A DNA stretch of 64,000 nucleotides from Segatella copri (GCF_015074785.1 NZ_CP042464.1:1488001-1552000); one strand, 5' to 3'; numbered from the stretch's first letter, positions 18,222 to 27,388 are shown. Made by a program: numbers and translations. Notes: generated by a model not told the origin, from the sequence alone.

Positions 18222-18731
18222 TTATTGAAAAATAAGCAGATAATTAAGGGGGATTTCGTCAACACCCCAATCCCTGATAAACAGATTGATTCTGCACGGT
18301 AGATGCTTTTTCTTCATCCTCTTGAATTCCTCATCCAACAACTGGCAAAATTCATTATAGCATTCTTCTGATTGCGTAACGATTCCGGTATAATGAGACT
18401 TGCCCAGAATGATACTCTTGTTTCTCAGACGTAGCGGACCGTTGCCAGGCACGAAGCGAGCTCTGCGCCTAACAGTACGAGGCACGTAATGGGATCTTAA
18501 CAGAATAACAGGCTTGATAACAATTTCATATTTTCCTCTTTCATACTTATTTTTCTTCTTTGTCTCCGACACCTTCTTTTGCTTGGTAGGAATGAGAGAA
18601 ATCTTATAACGTCCTGCTGGCAAATGACGGTTAGGACGTTCTAAGGTGTCACAGAAAATCTTGCCACCTATAACCATTGTGCCATCCACACTCCATGGAG
18701 TGAAGCGACGGCGGAATATATTGATGTTCAT
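18222..18731 (-). CDS. DUF5675-like protein
   Basis: The 169-residue protein resembles DUF5675: a beta-rich start with TPWSVDGTMVIGGKIFCDTLE, then LPAGRYKISLI, a basic insert of about 25 residues (QKKVSETKKKNKYERGKYE), and VPGNGPLRLRNKSIILG. The family is associated with phages and integrated elements, and its biochemical role is unknown. It lies 15 bp upstream of the amidase gene in the same direction, so the two are probably translated from one message. Confidence 0.6.
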   Translation of the reverse strand: MNINIFRRRFTPWSVDGTMVIGGKIFCDTLERPNRHLPAGRYKISLIPTKQKKVSETKKKNKYERGKYEIVIKPVILLRSHYVPRTVRRRARFVPGNGPLRLRNKSIILGKSHYTGIVTQSEECYNEFCQLLDEEFKRMKKKHLPCRINLFIRDWGVDEIPLNYLLIFQ

Positions 18732-18766
18732 GATAATTTACAATTAATAATTGATAATGAATAATT

Positions 18767-18835
18767 GGGTCAAGGCCGGCCATTAAGCCTGATTTAAGCA
18801 CCGAAAAACTTAATGACACTTAGTGACCTTGACCC
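18767..18835. repeat. GGTCAAGG inverted repeat
   Basis: GGGTCAAGG (18767-18775) and CCTTGACCC (18827-18835) flank copies of CATTAAG and CTTAATGAC. The same words, GGTCAAGG and GGTCATTAAGG, build the palindrome at 34156-34310 and recur around 35807-35836. It lies between the DUF3987 gene and the DUF5675-like gene. Confidence 0.7.
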
Positions 18836-18852
18836 TTAATAACCCCCAAAAA

Positions 18853-21348
18853 TTATATGGTAGGCGAAACTTTCTGATAATGTCTGTCTGGCAATACGCT
18901 GATTAAACCCTGGCGTTTCCAGTTTTTCAGCATCTGTTTCACTGATTCATGAGTGGCACTTGCCCCCTTAACAGCAACGCTCTGCTGCTCAGCCTGTTCG
19001 AAGGTGAAGGTTACGTCCAGACGTTCGAAGATGGAATCATTCTTACCCCGACGACATCGGTCCCAAGCAGATTGGCAGCAATAATCCTTTGATGAGAAAG
19101 CCTCTTCGATTCGGCTACGAAAGAAGTAGAGCGCATTATCCAACTGATAATCAGCCAGCACATCAAAGACATTCAGCATAGCTGGTGTCTGCGTCTTTAC
19201 GAGCATTCCCTTCCACAAATCAGGCGACTCCTTCAGCTGTTTCTCGGCTCCATTGAAACCATGCTTCTGAATCAGCGTTTCCAGAACCTTGCAGAGCATG
19301 ATGCAGGTCATCATTCTCATGGTGGTTGGACAGATACGGAAACGCTGGCGGGCTTTCACCTTGTCGTCATTTTTCATCGTCTCCAGTCTGATCTGTTCCA
19401 GCCATTCCCTACCCTTATCCTCCAGCTTCGGCAGAACCACCTCACCGGTCAGCAAAGGCAGAAGATGAGCAATCTGAATAATGCGGTCGCGCTGACGTTC
19501 GTTCATCACATACATGTTGTCAGAAAGAGGAGTGAAGGTATTATCGGGCGTTTTTGCCACGATGATACGGCTTTGGAAACCATCCGTATAATTGCTTACC
19601 ACACGATAGAGCGCATCAGGCGTTCCACACATCACAACGTTCCATAACAGTCTGTCTATATGAACATTCACTGCATCCGCACTTCTTGCTTCACGCTCAT
19701 AGCTTGTTCCGTCGTAAGCCTGTCTCAACATGACTGAAAAGTCGCTCATTGCCGATTTCCACTTCTGCGCTACGGTGTCAGCTTCCGGAGTAAACGAGAA
19801 GGCATGCTTGCCTTCTGTGTTCGCCAGTCGTTCAGCCAGATTTGCCACCGTATTGTTCAGTGTCAAGCATCTTACAGGCAGTTTCGGCTCTTCCGGCTGC
19901 TCCTTCTTGTTCTTGGCTGCACGTTTCTTGGCTCGCCATTCATCCTCCTTCTGCTGATACATTTTGTCCATTTCCTTCACTTCCGAAGTCCATGCGTCAA
20001 TCACGGGGTCAATACTACCCTTGCCAGATGCAAAATCTCCGGCGATGTAGGAGATGAGGTTCAGCGAGTTCATCTTGCCATGAACGGAAACCTTCACGCC
20101 CGTTGCGAGCATTCCGATGGCAGGACAGATGGCTGTGATTACAGGCAGTGCCAGTGCCGGACCTACTGCGATGATGGAATCCCGAATGCCTTGCGGCAAC
20201 TTAGGCAGCGCATTATAATAGAACAGATCATCCTTGGCGTTAGCTTCGTCCAGCGCATTTACCAGCGCCTCATTGTCAGCCGCCGAACCACCACCTGCAT
20301 TTCCTTGCTTCATACGTTCCTGACGGATGGCAGAGAGCACATCCTTCAGTCGCTTAGGCATTTGCGTGATTTTCTCGTTCAATGCCGAGTTGATGCAAGC
20401 CATCTTTTCCTGCTCGGGAAAACCATCGTAGCAGGGAATAATCTGAGCCAGCAGATTGCGGTCAAAACCACAGATGTGGCGCAGGTTCACAGCCAGTTCA
20501 AAAGTCAGCGTATTGCGGTTAGAGCGCATCGGCTCCTGCCCATCATTATACAGTTGCCACCACTTCTTAATGATTTCCCCATAAGGAATCCCAAGATAAT
20601 TGTCCTGAGCAGCAGAAGTGGATGAAGCAGCAGAAGTTGAAGCAGCAGAAGTAGAATTTCTCGAATTCTTAAATTCCTGACCCTTAAAAACCCCTTGAGA
20701 ATCCTTCTTGAATTCTTCCTTCCAGGGCTCATAATGCTTGTTTGCCTTGTGCGCCCCTTCCGGCAGTTCCTCCTGTCCGTATCTTTCACGTTCTTCCAGG
20801 ACCTTCCCTTCAGCAGCCACAGCAGCCTCATCATATTCATCCTTGAAGAGTCGTGGCGAAAGGAATAGCAGATCTTCGTCATCCGATGTGGTCGTGAAAT
20901 AAACCCGGTTAATGTCGTGAGCCGAAGTATCCATTTCACACTTGAGCATCGTAGCAATCCTCACCTGATTCTCCAGAACCGTCTTTCCCTTTTCGCGTTC
21001 AAACACCGCATGTCCGCCTTGTCGTGCACTGCGTTCCAGCATCAGAAGTCCGTACTTGTCCGGTTCCTTCAGCAGTAGCTTGGCAGCCTTGGCAAAAGCC
21101 TCCGGCTCATCCATATCAAATCCGAAAGCACCGCTTGGCAGTTTCATTCCCTTCACTACCCCTTGCGGATAGTGGCCGGAGTAGTTAAACTGTACCAGTC
21201 TCCGTTTCGCAGCATCGTTTCCAGCACGAGCCAGGCGAAGATTCGCCTTCTGCTCGTTGCTTCCACGCAGCTGCTTATACTCCTCTTCCGAGGTGATGGA
21301 GCGGGCAACCTTGTGCCCGTTCTCCACCTTAATTAAATAACAACTCAT
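18853..21348 (-). CDS. DUF3987 protein with BT4734/VirE-like N-terminal domain
   Basis: The 831-residue protein looks like a replication-type primase-helicase. Residues about 35-175 resemble the BT4734_N (VirE N-terminal) domain, with GAFGFDMDEPEAFAKAAKLLL and a DINRVYFTTTSDDE segment reminiscent of primase-fold proteins. A Ser/Thr/Ala linker with repeated TSAAS follows at about 230-250. Residues about 265-750 match DUF3987, with a Walker-A-like GDFASGKGS around Lys443. The C-terminus has a winged-helix-like segment (HESVKQMLKNWKRQGLISVLP). It is expected to act on DNA of a mobile element; the substrate is unknown. It is the third gene of the leftward block and is followed by GGTCAAGG repeats. 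Confidence 0.75.
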   Translation of the reverse strand: MSCYLIKVENGHKVARSITSEEEYKQLRGSNEQKANLRLARAGNDAAKRRLVQFNYSGHYPQGVVKGMKLPSGAFGFDMDEPEAFAKAAKLLLKEPDKYGLLMLERSARQGGHAVFEREKGKTVLENQVRIATMLKCEMDTSAHDINRVYFTTTSDDEDLLFLSPRLFKDEYDEAAVAAEGKVLEERERYGQEELPEGAHKANKHYEPWKEEFKKDSQGVFKGQEFKNSRNSTSAASTSAASSTSAAQDNYLGIPYGEIIKKWWQLYNDGQEPMRSNRNTLTFELAVNLRHICGFDRNLLAQIIPCYDGFPEQEKMACINSALNEKITQMPKRLKDVLSAIRQERMKQGNAGGGSAADNEALVNALDEANAKDDLFYYNALPKLPQGIRDSIIAVGPALALPVITAICPAIGMLATGVKVSVHGKMNSLNLISYIAGDFASGKGSIDPVIDAWTSEVKEMDKMYQQKEDEWRAKKRAAKNKKEQPEEPKLPVRCLTLNNTVANLAERLANTEGKHAFSFTPEADTVAQKWKSAMSDFSVMLRQAYDGTSYEREARSADAVNVHIDRLLWNVVMCGTPDALYRVVSNYTDGFQSRIIVAKTPDNTFTPLSDNMYVMNERQRDRIIQIAHLLPLLTGEVVLPKLEDKGREWLEQIRLETMKNDDKVKARQRFRICPTTMRMMTCIMLCKVLETLIQKHGFNGAEKQLKESPDLWKGMLVKTQTPAMLNVFDVLADYQLDNALYFFRSRIEEAFSSKDYCCQSAWDRCRRGKNDSIFERLDVTFTFEQAEQQSVAVKGASATHESVKQMLKNWKRQGLISVLPDRHYQKVSPTI

Positions 21349-21390
21349 CTATCTGTTTCTACTTATCGTTTTAAGTTGAATACAAAAATC

Positions 21391-21810
21391 CTAATGTTTC
21401 AGTTGGTAGTCCAATACCGCCTCAGCCCCTTCTTCTGCCTCAACAGCCAGCGTTTGGGCGATGTTGATTCCCTCATGGCAAAACACCTTCAAGGTGAGCT
21501 GAATAGCACCGTCCTTGGTCTTGCTCACACGACCATGAGCCAGTTTCTTAATCAGTTCCGACTGAGTTCTGAGGCGGTGCTGAACCACGAAATCAAACGT
21601 TCCGTCTGGCATTTGCTGAGCCACGCCCATCGAACGGAATCGAGGAACCTTATTCACCCCCGATTCCTGAGGACTGAAGAGGAAATACTGCTTAGCATCA
21701 TAGTAAGCCATTCCACCCAACTGCACATGCTGGCAGTCATTATTATTCACCTGCTGGTTCTGAACATTATTCTGAGCATTGTTCTGAACCTTGTTTACTT
21801 TCTTAACCAT
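21391..21810 (-). CDS. Hypothetical protein of the DUF3987 block
   Basis: The frame is open back to a TTG at 21888, but MVKKVNKVQ at 21810 is the more usual start, giving 139 residues. The first 30 residues are Q/N/V-rich (QNNAQNNVQNQQVNNN); the rest is mixed alpha/beta without a recognised domain. Its position directly upstream of the primase/helicase-like gene (42 bp) and downstream of a small OB-like protein suggests a DNA-related accessory role, which is inference only. A good AGGAGG precedes another ATG (21866) in a different frame that encodes only 23 residues and overlaps this start. Confidence 0.6.
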   Translation of the reverse strand: MVKKVNKVQNNAQNNVQNQQVNNNDCQHVQLGGMAYYDAKQYFLFSPQESGVNKVPRFRSMGVAQQMPDGTFDFVVQHRLRTQSELIKKLAHGRVSKTKDGAIQLTLKVFCHEGINIAQTLAVEAEEGAEAVLDYQLKH

Positions 21811-21938
21811 AATCTGAATTGAATTTTTAGGAGAAGAAACATCCGGATTGTTGCGCGCTTTACCATGGAAAATCCTCCTCTGTTTCAACTCAGTTAATAA
21901 CTAAGAATCTCCGCAATAAGTCTCCAAGCGAAGCCTCC

Positions 21939-22033
21939 CTTTTTACCTTTTTACTTTTTTACCCTTTATGGTAACGTGATTGCAAAGGGTTAAGGTTCTT
22001 TTTACCTTTTTACCCTTTTACCTTTTTACCTTT
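21939..22033. repeat. TTTTTACC-type repeats
   Basis: At least six copies of an 8-9-base word (TTTTTACCT, TTTTTACCC, CTTTTTACC) fall on both sides of an unrepeated core containing a short hairpin (CCCTTTATGG...GCAAAGGG). The stretch separates the OB-like gene from the next gene of the leftward block. Confidence 0.75.
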
Positions 22034-22310
22034 AAAAAGCTTTTTCAATGTCCGTAACCAGAATATCCTGATAAACCTGACCATTGTGCTCATGGGTAGT
22101 AAAGCGGAGCGTAACCGCCACCAGCTCGCCCGGAGCATACTTACATTGCGCCATATTGCCCAACATTGCCGCAGCGTACTGGTTCTCATACTTGCCGCCC
22201 ATCTCCTGGAGAACGATGTTGCATTTCATCATCTGTCCGTTCTCACTTTTCTGACTCTGCACAGCGAAAGTCTCGCCCTGCTGCACTACTCTCATAATCT
22301 GAGTATACAT
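22032..22310 (-). CDS. Small OB-fold-like protein
   Basis: The 92-residue protein is predicted to be mostly beta strands with the layout GETFAVQSQ..GQMMKCNIVLQE..GKYENQYAA..LVAVTLRFTTHEHNGQVYQDILVTDIEKA. The pattern of strands and the closing 'NGQVYQDI' block recall DUF3127-like and other single-strand-binding OB folds, but identity is not certain. As first gene of the leftward block with a primase/helicase-like protein, a single-strand-binding role is plausible. Upstream is a non-coding stretch with iteron-like repeats. Confidence 0.6.
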   Translation of the reverse strand: MYTQIMRVVQQGETFAVQSQKSENGQMMKCNIVLQEMGGKYENQYAAAMLGNMAQCKYAPGELVAVTLRFTTHEHNGQVYQDILVTDIEKAF

Positions 22311-22448
22311 AATATATAATGTACGAAGAGGTTTTCAAGAGCACCAAACCATTTCAGCGTTGTCTTGTTTCTTCGACGCTGCAAAAGTACTGCGAAAACA
22401 AAGGCAAAACAATCCCTTTCCCACAACTCCCCCGAAAAAACCACGTAT

Positions 22449-22603
22449 TTGGGAAAAATCGGGCATTTCTTGGGAAAAAGTAAGAAGAAGAAGAAAACGA
22501 GAGCCAAAAGTAAAGAAAAAGAGAAAATCATTCCCCTTTTCCTAATAAAAAAAACTCATTTTTCCCATCGTTGGGAAAAATCGTAGGAATCTTGGGAAAA
22601 ATC
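22449..22603. repeat. Iteron-like TTGGGAAAAATC repeats
   Basis: Copies of TTGGGAAAAA(T/G) start at 22449, 22470, 22571 and 22592; both pairs have a spacing of exactly 21 bp, two helical turns. A reverse copy TTTTTCCCA abuts the third to make a palindrome centred near 22569. The array lies in the 388-bp gap (22311-22698) between the leftward replication-like block and the rightward Rpn remnant; nothing else was seen in the gap apart from A/T-rich DNA and the remnant's promoter. Confidence 0.75.
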
Positions 22604-22698
22604 ACCCCCACAACCAACATTTTAACACTCCAAATATTTATAATTCGAAAAAAATGCTTATTTTTGCACTACAATTCAGTTAAACGTTTTAATAGGAA

Positions 22699-22932
22699 AT
22701 GGATATGAAACGGATAGAAGAACGTTATATTAGCTTGCTTACCGATTTTGGTTTGAAGGCGTATCGTGATGTCAAGAACTCTATAGATACGGCTTTGGAA
22801 AAAGGGCGTGAGGAAGGTAAAAACTCGAAAGCTCTCCAAATAGCAAAAAAGATGTTGGATGCTGGCATGGATATAGAAACAGTTATGCAAATAACAGATT
22901 TGCCAAAAAATAAGATTGATAAACTAAAATGA
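22699..22932 (+). pseudogene. C-terminal remnant of an Rpn/PDDEXK_2-type nuclease
   Basis: The 77 residues match only the C-terminal tail of Rpn (PD-(D/E)XK nuclease family transposase) proteins: a helical EKGREEGKNSKALQIAKKMLDAGMDIETVMQITDLPKNKIDKL, with the catalytic N-terminal domain missing. A TATTTTTG -7 box at 22659-22666 and an ATG are present, so a short protein could still be made. Rpn proteins are recombination-promoting nucleases spread by gene duplication. An alternative is a free-standing small protein that regulates full-length relatives. Confidence 0.65.
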
Positions 22933-23114
22933 TAAATCTCTATTCATACTTGAATTGATAAACTGAGTCCGAAATGCTTATTTTGCATTCATTATAGCTT
23001 TCACTTCATGTTGATGCTATTATACAACTAACAAGAACGACGTATAGGGAAACTCTCCCAATCATCACACTTGGAGTTGGAAAACGAAAATAATAATATA
23101 ACAAGGTATGAATT

Positions 23115-23453
23115 ATGAAAAAGCTAGATATTAAAAGAACATTGGCTGATCATAATATGACCCAAGTTCAACTTGGCGAAAAATTAAACGTCTTTCCTCA
23201 AAGTTTGACATCAATAATAAAAGGCAATCCTACCGTGAAAAAGCTGGAGGATATTGCGGTGGCCATCGGCTGCGACATTACAGATCTTTTCTATTCTGAA
23301 ACAGAAGACACTGCAGAAGAATTACCGGCAAATGATAATAAAGCTGAACCAATACAAGAGGTTGAGTTGGAGAACCCTATCATTCAAACAGAAACTTTCT
23401 GCCCACATTGTGGTAAAAGAGTGAAGGTTGGAGTCGTATTGATGGCAGAATAA
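23115..23453 (+). CDS. XRE-family regulator with CxxC motif
   Basis: The 112-residue protein has an N-terminal helix-turn-helix of the Cro/CI type (about residues 5-60: MTQVQLGEKLNVFPQSLTSIIKGNPTVKKL), an acidic linker and a C-terminal CPHCGKRV that could bind metal as half of a zinc ribbon. It is probably a transcriptional regulator of neighbouring element genes. Its next neighbour on the opposite strand is a small membrane protein 11 bp away. Base composition is AT-rich like the surrounding cargo. Confidence 0.85.
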   Translation: MKKLDIKRTLADHNMTQVQLGEKLNVFPQSLTSIIKGNPTVKKLEDIAVAIGCDITDLFYSETEDTAEELPANDNKAEPIQEVELENPIIQTETFCPHCGKRVKVGVVLMAE

Positions 23454-23464
23454 TAATCCTGCCA

Positions 23465-23869
23465 TCATTTAAATTTTCCCTTCAATAGAGGTAAAAAGAA
23501 AATAGCCAAGCCTATAAACAATATTCCAAGAAAAGCAATTAGAACTGAAACGACAATCAGAATAGTTAATGCCAACAAAGTATTTTTAGAGAATACTTCC
23601 TTCTTAAAAAGCCCCCATGTTGTTAACTCATCTTTTTCTTTTGCCCTCTTGAGACAATCCACAAAAGTAACAATCAACCATGTTATTATAGCCAATACTA
23701 TCCCCGTAACCAAACTACTTGTAAAGACGGTTTCCATAGGCAACTTTTCATGAATGCTTTCATAGCCGTCATGCACAGCTTCTTCGTAACTACCTATCCC
23801 AATGCAGGAAATAAAAAATACTATAGTACCGACTGCTGAAGAAATTTCAAATTTTCTATCGTCATCCAT
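23465..23869 (-). CDS. Small membrane protein, unknown
   Basis: The 134-residue protein has three predicted membrane helices (about 12-27, 50-70 and 97-128) and short charged loops. No family was recognised. It is convergent with the XRE regulator. The following 358 bp (23870-24227) hold no gene; they contain the start regions of this gene and of the GIY-YIG repeat gene. Confidence 0.6.
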   Translation of the reverse strand: MDDDRKFEISSAVGTIVFFISCIGIGSYEEAVHDGYESIHEKLPMETVFTSSLVTGIVLAIITWLIVTFVDCLKRAKEKDELTTWGLFKKEVFSKNTLLALTILIVVSVLIAFLGILFIGLAIFFLPLLKGKFK

Positions 23870-24152
23870 ATTAAAATACGTTTATTTACAATTGCAACCT
23901 TATGTTGTAGAAATTTTAAAAATTAACCGATTGAAAGCTCTAGAAGCAGTTAATAAACCACCCTACAAAGCTCACTGCAAAGGTAATTCATTTTTTGAAA
24001 ATCAAGCTAGTTTGATAGAAAAAATGTTCCATAACGTTTCAACTTAACATTATTAAACACAGACTAGTTATAATGTAACTACCCATAAAAAGCCACACAA
24101 AATAGCATAAGCATATAAATAAAGTTAAAATGCATTGATAACGACGCTATCA

Positions 24153-24185
24153 TTTGCATTGTTGTGGATTTTTTATATATCTTTG
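24153..24185 (+). promoter_or_regulatory. Promoter of the GIY-YIG repeat gene
   Basis: TTTG (24153-24156) and TATCTTTG (24178-24185) are spaced 21 bp apart, 42 bp before the start codon. Confidence 0.7.
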
Positions 24186-24227
24186 CAAGCAAATAATTAT
24201 CTTTGATAAAATAAAAAATATAGAGAT

Positions 24228-25967
24228 ATGGCAAGAAAGTGGACAAGGGAAAATGTATTTGAAGAAAGCAAAAAGTATTCTTCTAGATCAGAATTCAAAA
24301 AGGGGAGTTCTGGCGCATTCCATATTGCATATATAAATGGTTGGTTAGACGAAATGACTTGGTTGGTTCACCCTGCACCAAAACCAAACAAATGGACGAA
24401 AGATGCAGTTTTTGAAGAATCAAAAAAATATTCGTTCTTTAGTGATTTCAACCGCAAAAATGCGTCAGCATATGCAGTTGCAAGAAAAAAAGGGTGGCTT
24501 GACGAAATGACTTGGCTTAAAAGAACAAGGGTTGTACGTGGTTTTTGGCAATCAAGAGAGAATATCTTTAATGAATCTCATAAGTATAAAACTTTAAAAG
24601 AATTCAGAGAAGCATGTTATACTGCTTATAATTTAGCTAAGGAAAACGGATGGCTGGATGAAATGACTTGGCTTGCGAAAGCAGAACGCAAACCTGATGG
24701 ATATTGGAAAATCAAAGAAAATGTCTTTGAGGAATCCCATAATTATGAATCAGTAAAAGAGTTTTGTGATGCAAATTACCTTGCCTACAAGACAGCAAGC
24801 GATAACAATTGGCTAGATCAAATGACTTGGCTAAAGAAAGCAAATCGTATAAAAAAAGGGCATTGGAAAAATAAGGAGACAGTCTTCAAAGAAGCCAAAA
24901 AATATAAGTATAAAAGTGATTTTCGCCGTAAGGCTCCTTCTGCTTATGCTACCGCATGGAAAAACGGGTGGCTTATAGAAATGACGTGGTTCCAGCCAAA
25001 GGGGTATGAACGTGCCATACAAGGACCTATACATAAGATTTATGTTTATATTGATGAGGACCAGAAATATGCTTATGTAGGAGCCACCAACAATATTGAC
25101 CGCAGGGATTACGAACACAGAAATAATAGTAATGATTCTGTGTTTAAATATTTCGCAAACGAAGGTAAAGATGTCCCTAAATATAAAATATTGAGAGAAG
25201 GACTTACTATCATAGAAAGACAGCGTGAAGAGCGAATACAATCCCTTTATTACAGAGATATTCTCCATTATACATTGCTTAATAATATCAATGCTACTGG
25301 TGAGAACATTGGCTCTTTGGGCAGTCTCGTATATAAGTGGACAAGAAACAAAGTAATAAAAGAAGCAGAAAAATATAAAACGCCTACAGAATTTTTTACA
25401 AAAGCTGCAGGTGCTTATGATGCAGCTCTTAAATACAAGATGATGAATGAAGAAACTTTTCCTTGGTTCTACAGCAAAAGAAAACCGCCTCGTTGGTGGA
25501 ATGTAAAAGAACATGTCTTTGAAGAATCGAAGAAATATAAAACTTGGAATGAATTCTTTTGGAAGTCATCTGCTGCTCATTATTCTGCAAGGAAACATAA
25601 ATGGGAATCTGAAATGACATGGCTAGCTCATGATCAAGCCGTTCAAGGTTATTGGCAAAATGAAGAACATGTCATAGAAGAATCTAAAAAGTATTCAACG
25701 AGAACTGATTTCCGCAAAGGTTGTCATGCTGCGTATGATTATGCATTAAAACACAATCTATGGGAAAAAATGCCTTGGACCTCAAATCCGCAACCTATAG
25801 GGTTTAGTGGGATTTTGCTTGCAAAGCGACAAAATTCATTTTATTGTACATATTTCTTGCACAACAGAAATGTCGCAGACACAAAATCCCCTTACCCCAT
25901 AAAGCGACTTGAGGTAATACGCTGGTTTAACCAGAAAAGCATGGTCTTTAACCAAAGTCTGTCTTGA
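24228..25967 (+). CDS. GIY-YIG protein with ~50-residue W/Y/GWLDEMTW repeats, interrupted by an IS
   Basis: The frame gives 579 residues, but only those up to about residue 520 (nt 25787) belong to the gene; the rest is read into the IS1380-like element. Five repeats of about 50 residues precede, and three follow, a GIY-YIG nuclease-like domain (about 268-370) with KIYVYIDEDQKYAYVGATNNIDRR and ERQREERIQSLYY. Each repeat follows W-x4-V-F-E-E-S-x-K-Y-x6-F-x6-A-Y-x2-A-x3-G-W-L-D-E-M-T-W. Similar single blocks occur next to phage and homing endonuclease domains, so sequence-specific DNA binding by the repeats with cutting by the GIY-YIG domain is plausible. Three more units are encoded beyond the IS at 27389-27850. 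The gene is AT-rich relative to the core genome. Confidence 0.8.
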   Translation: MARKWTRENVFEESKKYSSRSEFKKGSSGAFHIAYINGWLDEMTWLVHPAPKPNKWTKDAVFEESKKYSFFSDFNRKNASAYAVARKKGWLDEMTWLKRTRVVRGFWQSRENIFNESHKYKTLKEFREACYTAYNLAKENGWLDEMTWLAKAERKPDGYWKIKENVFEESHNYESVKEFCDANYLAYKTASDNNWLDQMTWLKKANRIKKGHWKNKETVFKEAKKYKYKSDFRRKAPSAYATAWKNGWLIEMTWFQPKGYERAIQGPIHKIYVYIDEDQKYAYVGATNNIDRRDYEHRNNSNDSVFKYFANEGKDVPKYKILREGLTIIERQREERIQSLYYRDILHYTLLNNINATGENIGSLGSLVYKWTRNKVIKEAEKYKTPTEFFTKAAGAYDAALKYKMMNEETFPWFYSKRKPPRWWNVKEHVFEESKKYKTWNEFFWKSSAAHYSARKHKWESEMTWLAHDQAVQGYWQNEEHVIEESKKYSTRTDFRKGCHAAYDYALKHNLWEKMPWTSNPQPIGFSGILLAKRQNSFYCTYFLHNRNVADTKSPYPIKRLEVIRWFNQKSMVFNQSLS

Positions 25968-27364
25968 ACAGGTTGGCATAAGCATTGTTGTCTGAGTAAA
26001 TGTTCAATACATGCCTACGTGATGTCTTAATCCATTTCGCAGGAACAGAGATGAACTTGAAAACAAAGGTCTTGATTCTGCTGGTGGCACGCAATCCAAA
26101 TTCATGGGTTTTCAATCTCTGCATAATAGCTTTGTAGAAGTTTCTGATGAGAGCTGTCATAAGCAGGAATACAGTATTCTGTGCCATGAACGATTTTGGC
26201 AATCGATTCCAGCCAAAGCCATTGTTCATGTCATCGAAGATGCGTTCCTTGCCACCACGAAGATTGTAGAATTCCACGATGTCTCTTGCACTCGACTTGT
26301 AATCGTTAGTCAGTATACATCTGTAGGTATATTCGCCTTCCCAAATGTCAAGGTCTCCATCTATTCGCCTTTGTCTCTGTATGACAAGACGATACGGTTT
26401 TCCTTTCCATTTCTCAACAAGGATAGAATTCAACTCAAACTCAATACCGTTGATTTCAACAGTTTTCCATCCAGTTAAGGCAAACATGGAATCGTAGAAA
26501 GAAGAGCATCTGTTGGCACGAATATAAAAATGCCTGCAATGAGCCTCTACCATATCTACGATTTCCTCCGAACATGAGCCGCAATCCATGCGGGCACGAG
26601 AAATATATATTTCCGAAGCCTCCAATCGCTTGAAGATTCTTTCCAAAGTTTCTTTTTGGTTGAAGCGTACGTTTGTGTTGCCGTCTCTATTTTCAATACC
26701 AACAATCATGTCGTTAATGACAGCTACGCCTGGACTATAGCCCAAGAACTTCTTGTAGGTTGGTTTTGCATCATACTTCTCTGTTTCAATGAACTGATGG
26801 TCAAAGTCAAAATCATACTCTTGACCGGATTTCAATTGACCAGTAGCAAGCAGGGCATTGACCAGTAAGCAGTTCATCTTGTCTGCAGTATTGAAATCAT
26901 AGGATTTGCCAGAAGCAGACTTATAGGTGATGCTCTTAAAAGTCAGTTCTTCGATAGCACGTAATATGGTGTCTGCGCTGCAAGTGCGAAGAGTTGGATG
27001 AAGAGACAAATGTTTCATCAGGTGAGTTGTAACATCCTCAATGCATGAGCCACCACAAAGATATACGCACATCAGAGAGCGTAGAATCTCGCTATATTGA
27101 TAACCAAACATAGTGCATCTCAATCCCAAGGTGGAATCTATGGTTTGAGCTAAAAGAGCATCAAATTGCTCCATAATCGAAAAAATTCCCCCAAAAGGAG
27201 TGAGTTTCTCAGATTTTATTTGTATCTTTGCCATGTCATATTAGAGTTTTGCTTGTCTTCTTTTCGCAACACTAAGGTAAGTGAAAATTCTGACATGGCA
27301 AAATCCTGGGTAACTTTTTTGTTGCTCAGGCACTTATAAATAATATTAAACTATAGTGTTGCGG
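25788..27364. mobile_element. IS1380-like insertion sequence
   Basis: Imperfect terminal inverted repeats CCGCAACCTATAG (25788-25800) and CTATAGTGTTGCGG (27351-27364) bound a 1577-bp element, a usual size for the family; a second inner pair shares GGATTTTGC. The bases AAT flank both ends (25785-25787 and 27365-27367) as a possible short target duplication. It holds one complete transposase gene on the minus strand and lies inside the GIY-YIG repeat gene. Confidence 0.75.
25948..27234 (-). CDS. IS1380-family transposase
   Basis: The 428-residue protein is full-length for the family. Candidate DDE residues lie in YDFDFDHQFIETEKY, ARMDCGS and the late block YNLRGGKERIFDDMNNGFGW, which is typical of IS1380/IS942-type enzymes of Bacteroidota. 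The N-terminal GGIFSIMEQFDALL also fits. The frame has no damage, so the element may be active. It is transcribed against the gene it interrupts. Confidence 0.9.
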   Translation of the reverse strand: MAKIQIKSEKLTPFGGIFSIMEQFDALLAQTIDSTLGLRCTMFGYQYSEILRSLMCVYLCGGSCIEDVTTHLMKHLSLHPTLRTCSADTILRAIEELTFKSITYKSASGKSYDFNTADKMNCLLVNALLATGQLKSGQEYDFDFDHQFIETEKYDAKPTYKKFLGYSPGVAVINDMIVGIENRDGNTNVRFNQKETLERIFKRLEASEIYISRARMDCGSCSEEIVDMVEAHCRHFYIRANRCSSFYDSMFALTGWKTVEINGIEFELNSILVEKWKGKPYRLVIQRQRRIDGDLDIWEGEYTYRCILTNDYKSSARDIVEFYNLRGGKERIFDDMNNGFGWNRLPKSFMAQNTVFLLMTALIRNFYKAIMQRLKTHEFGLRATSRIKTFVFKFISVPAKWIKTSRRHVLNIYSDNNAYANLFKTDFG

Positions 27365-27388
27365 AATTAAGGTTGGATAAAAACTAAA

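Noticed and set aside
21939..22033. Possible CRISPR-like array (also considered at 34156-34310 and 7122-7200)
   Set aside because: The repeated words are 7-9 bases with no spacers of regular length, and no cas genes are present.
22319..22586. Lysine-rich short frames in the iteron region
   Set aside because: They are low-complexity products of A-rich repeats with no start context or conservation signal.
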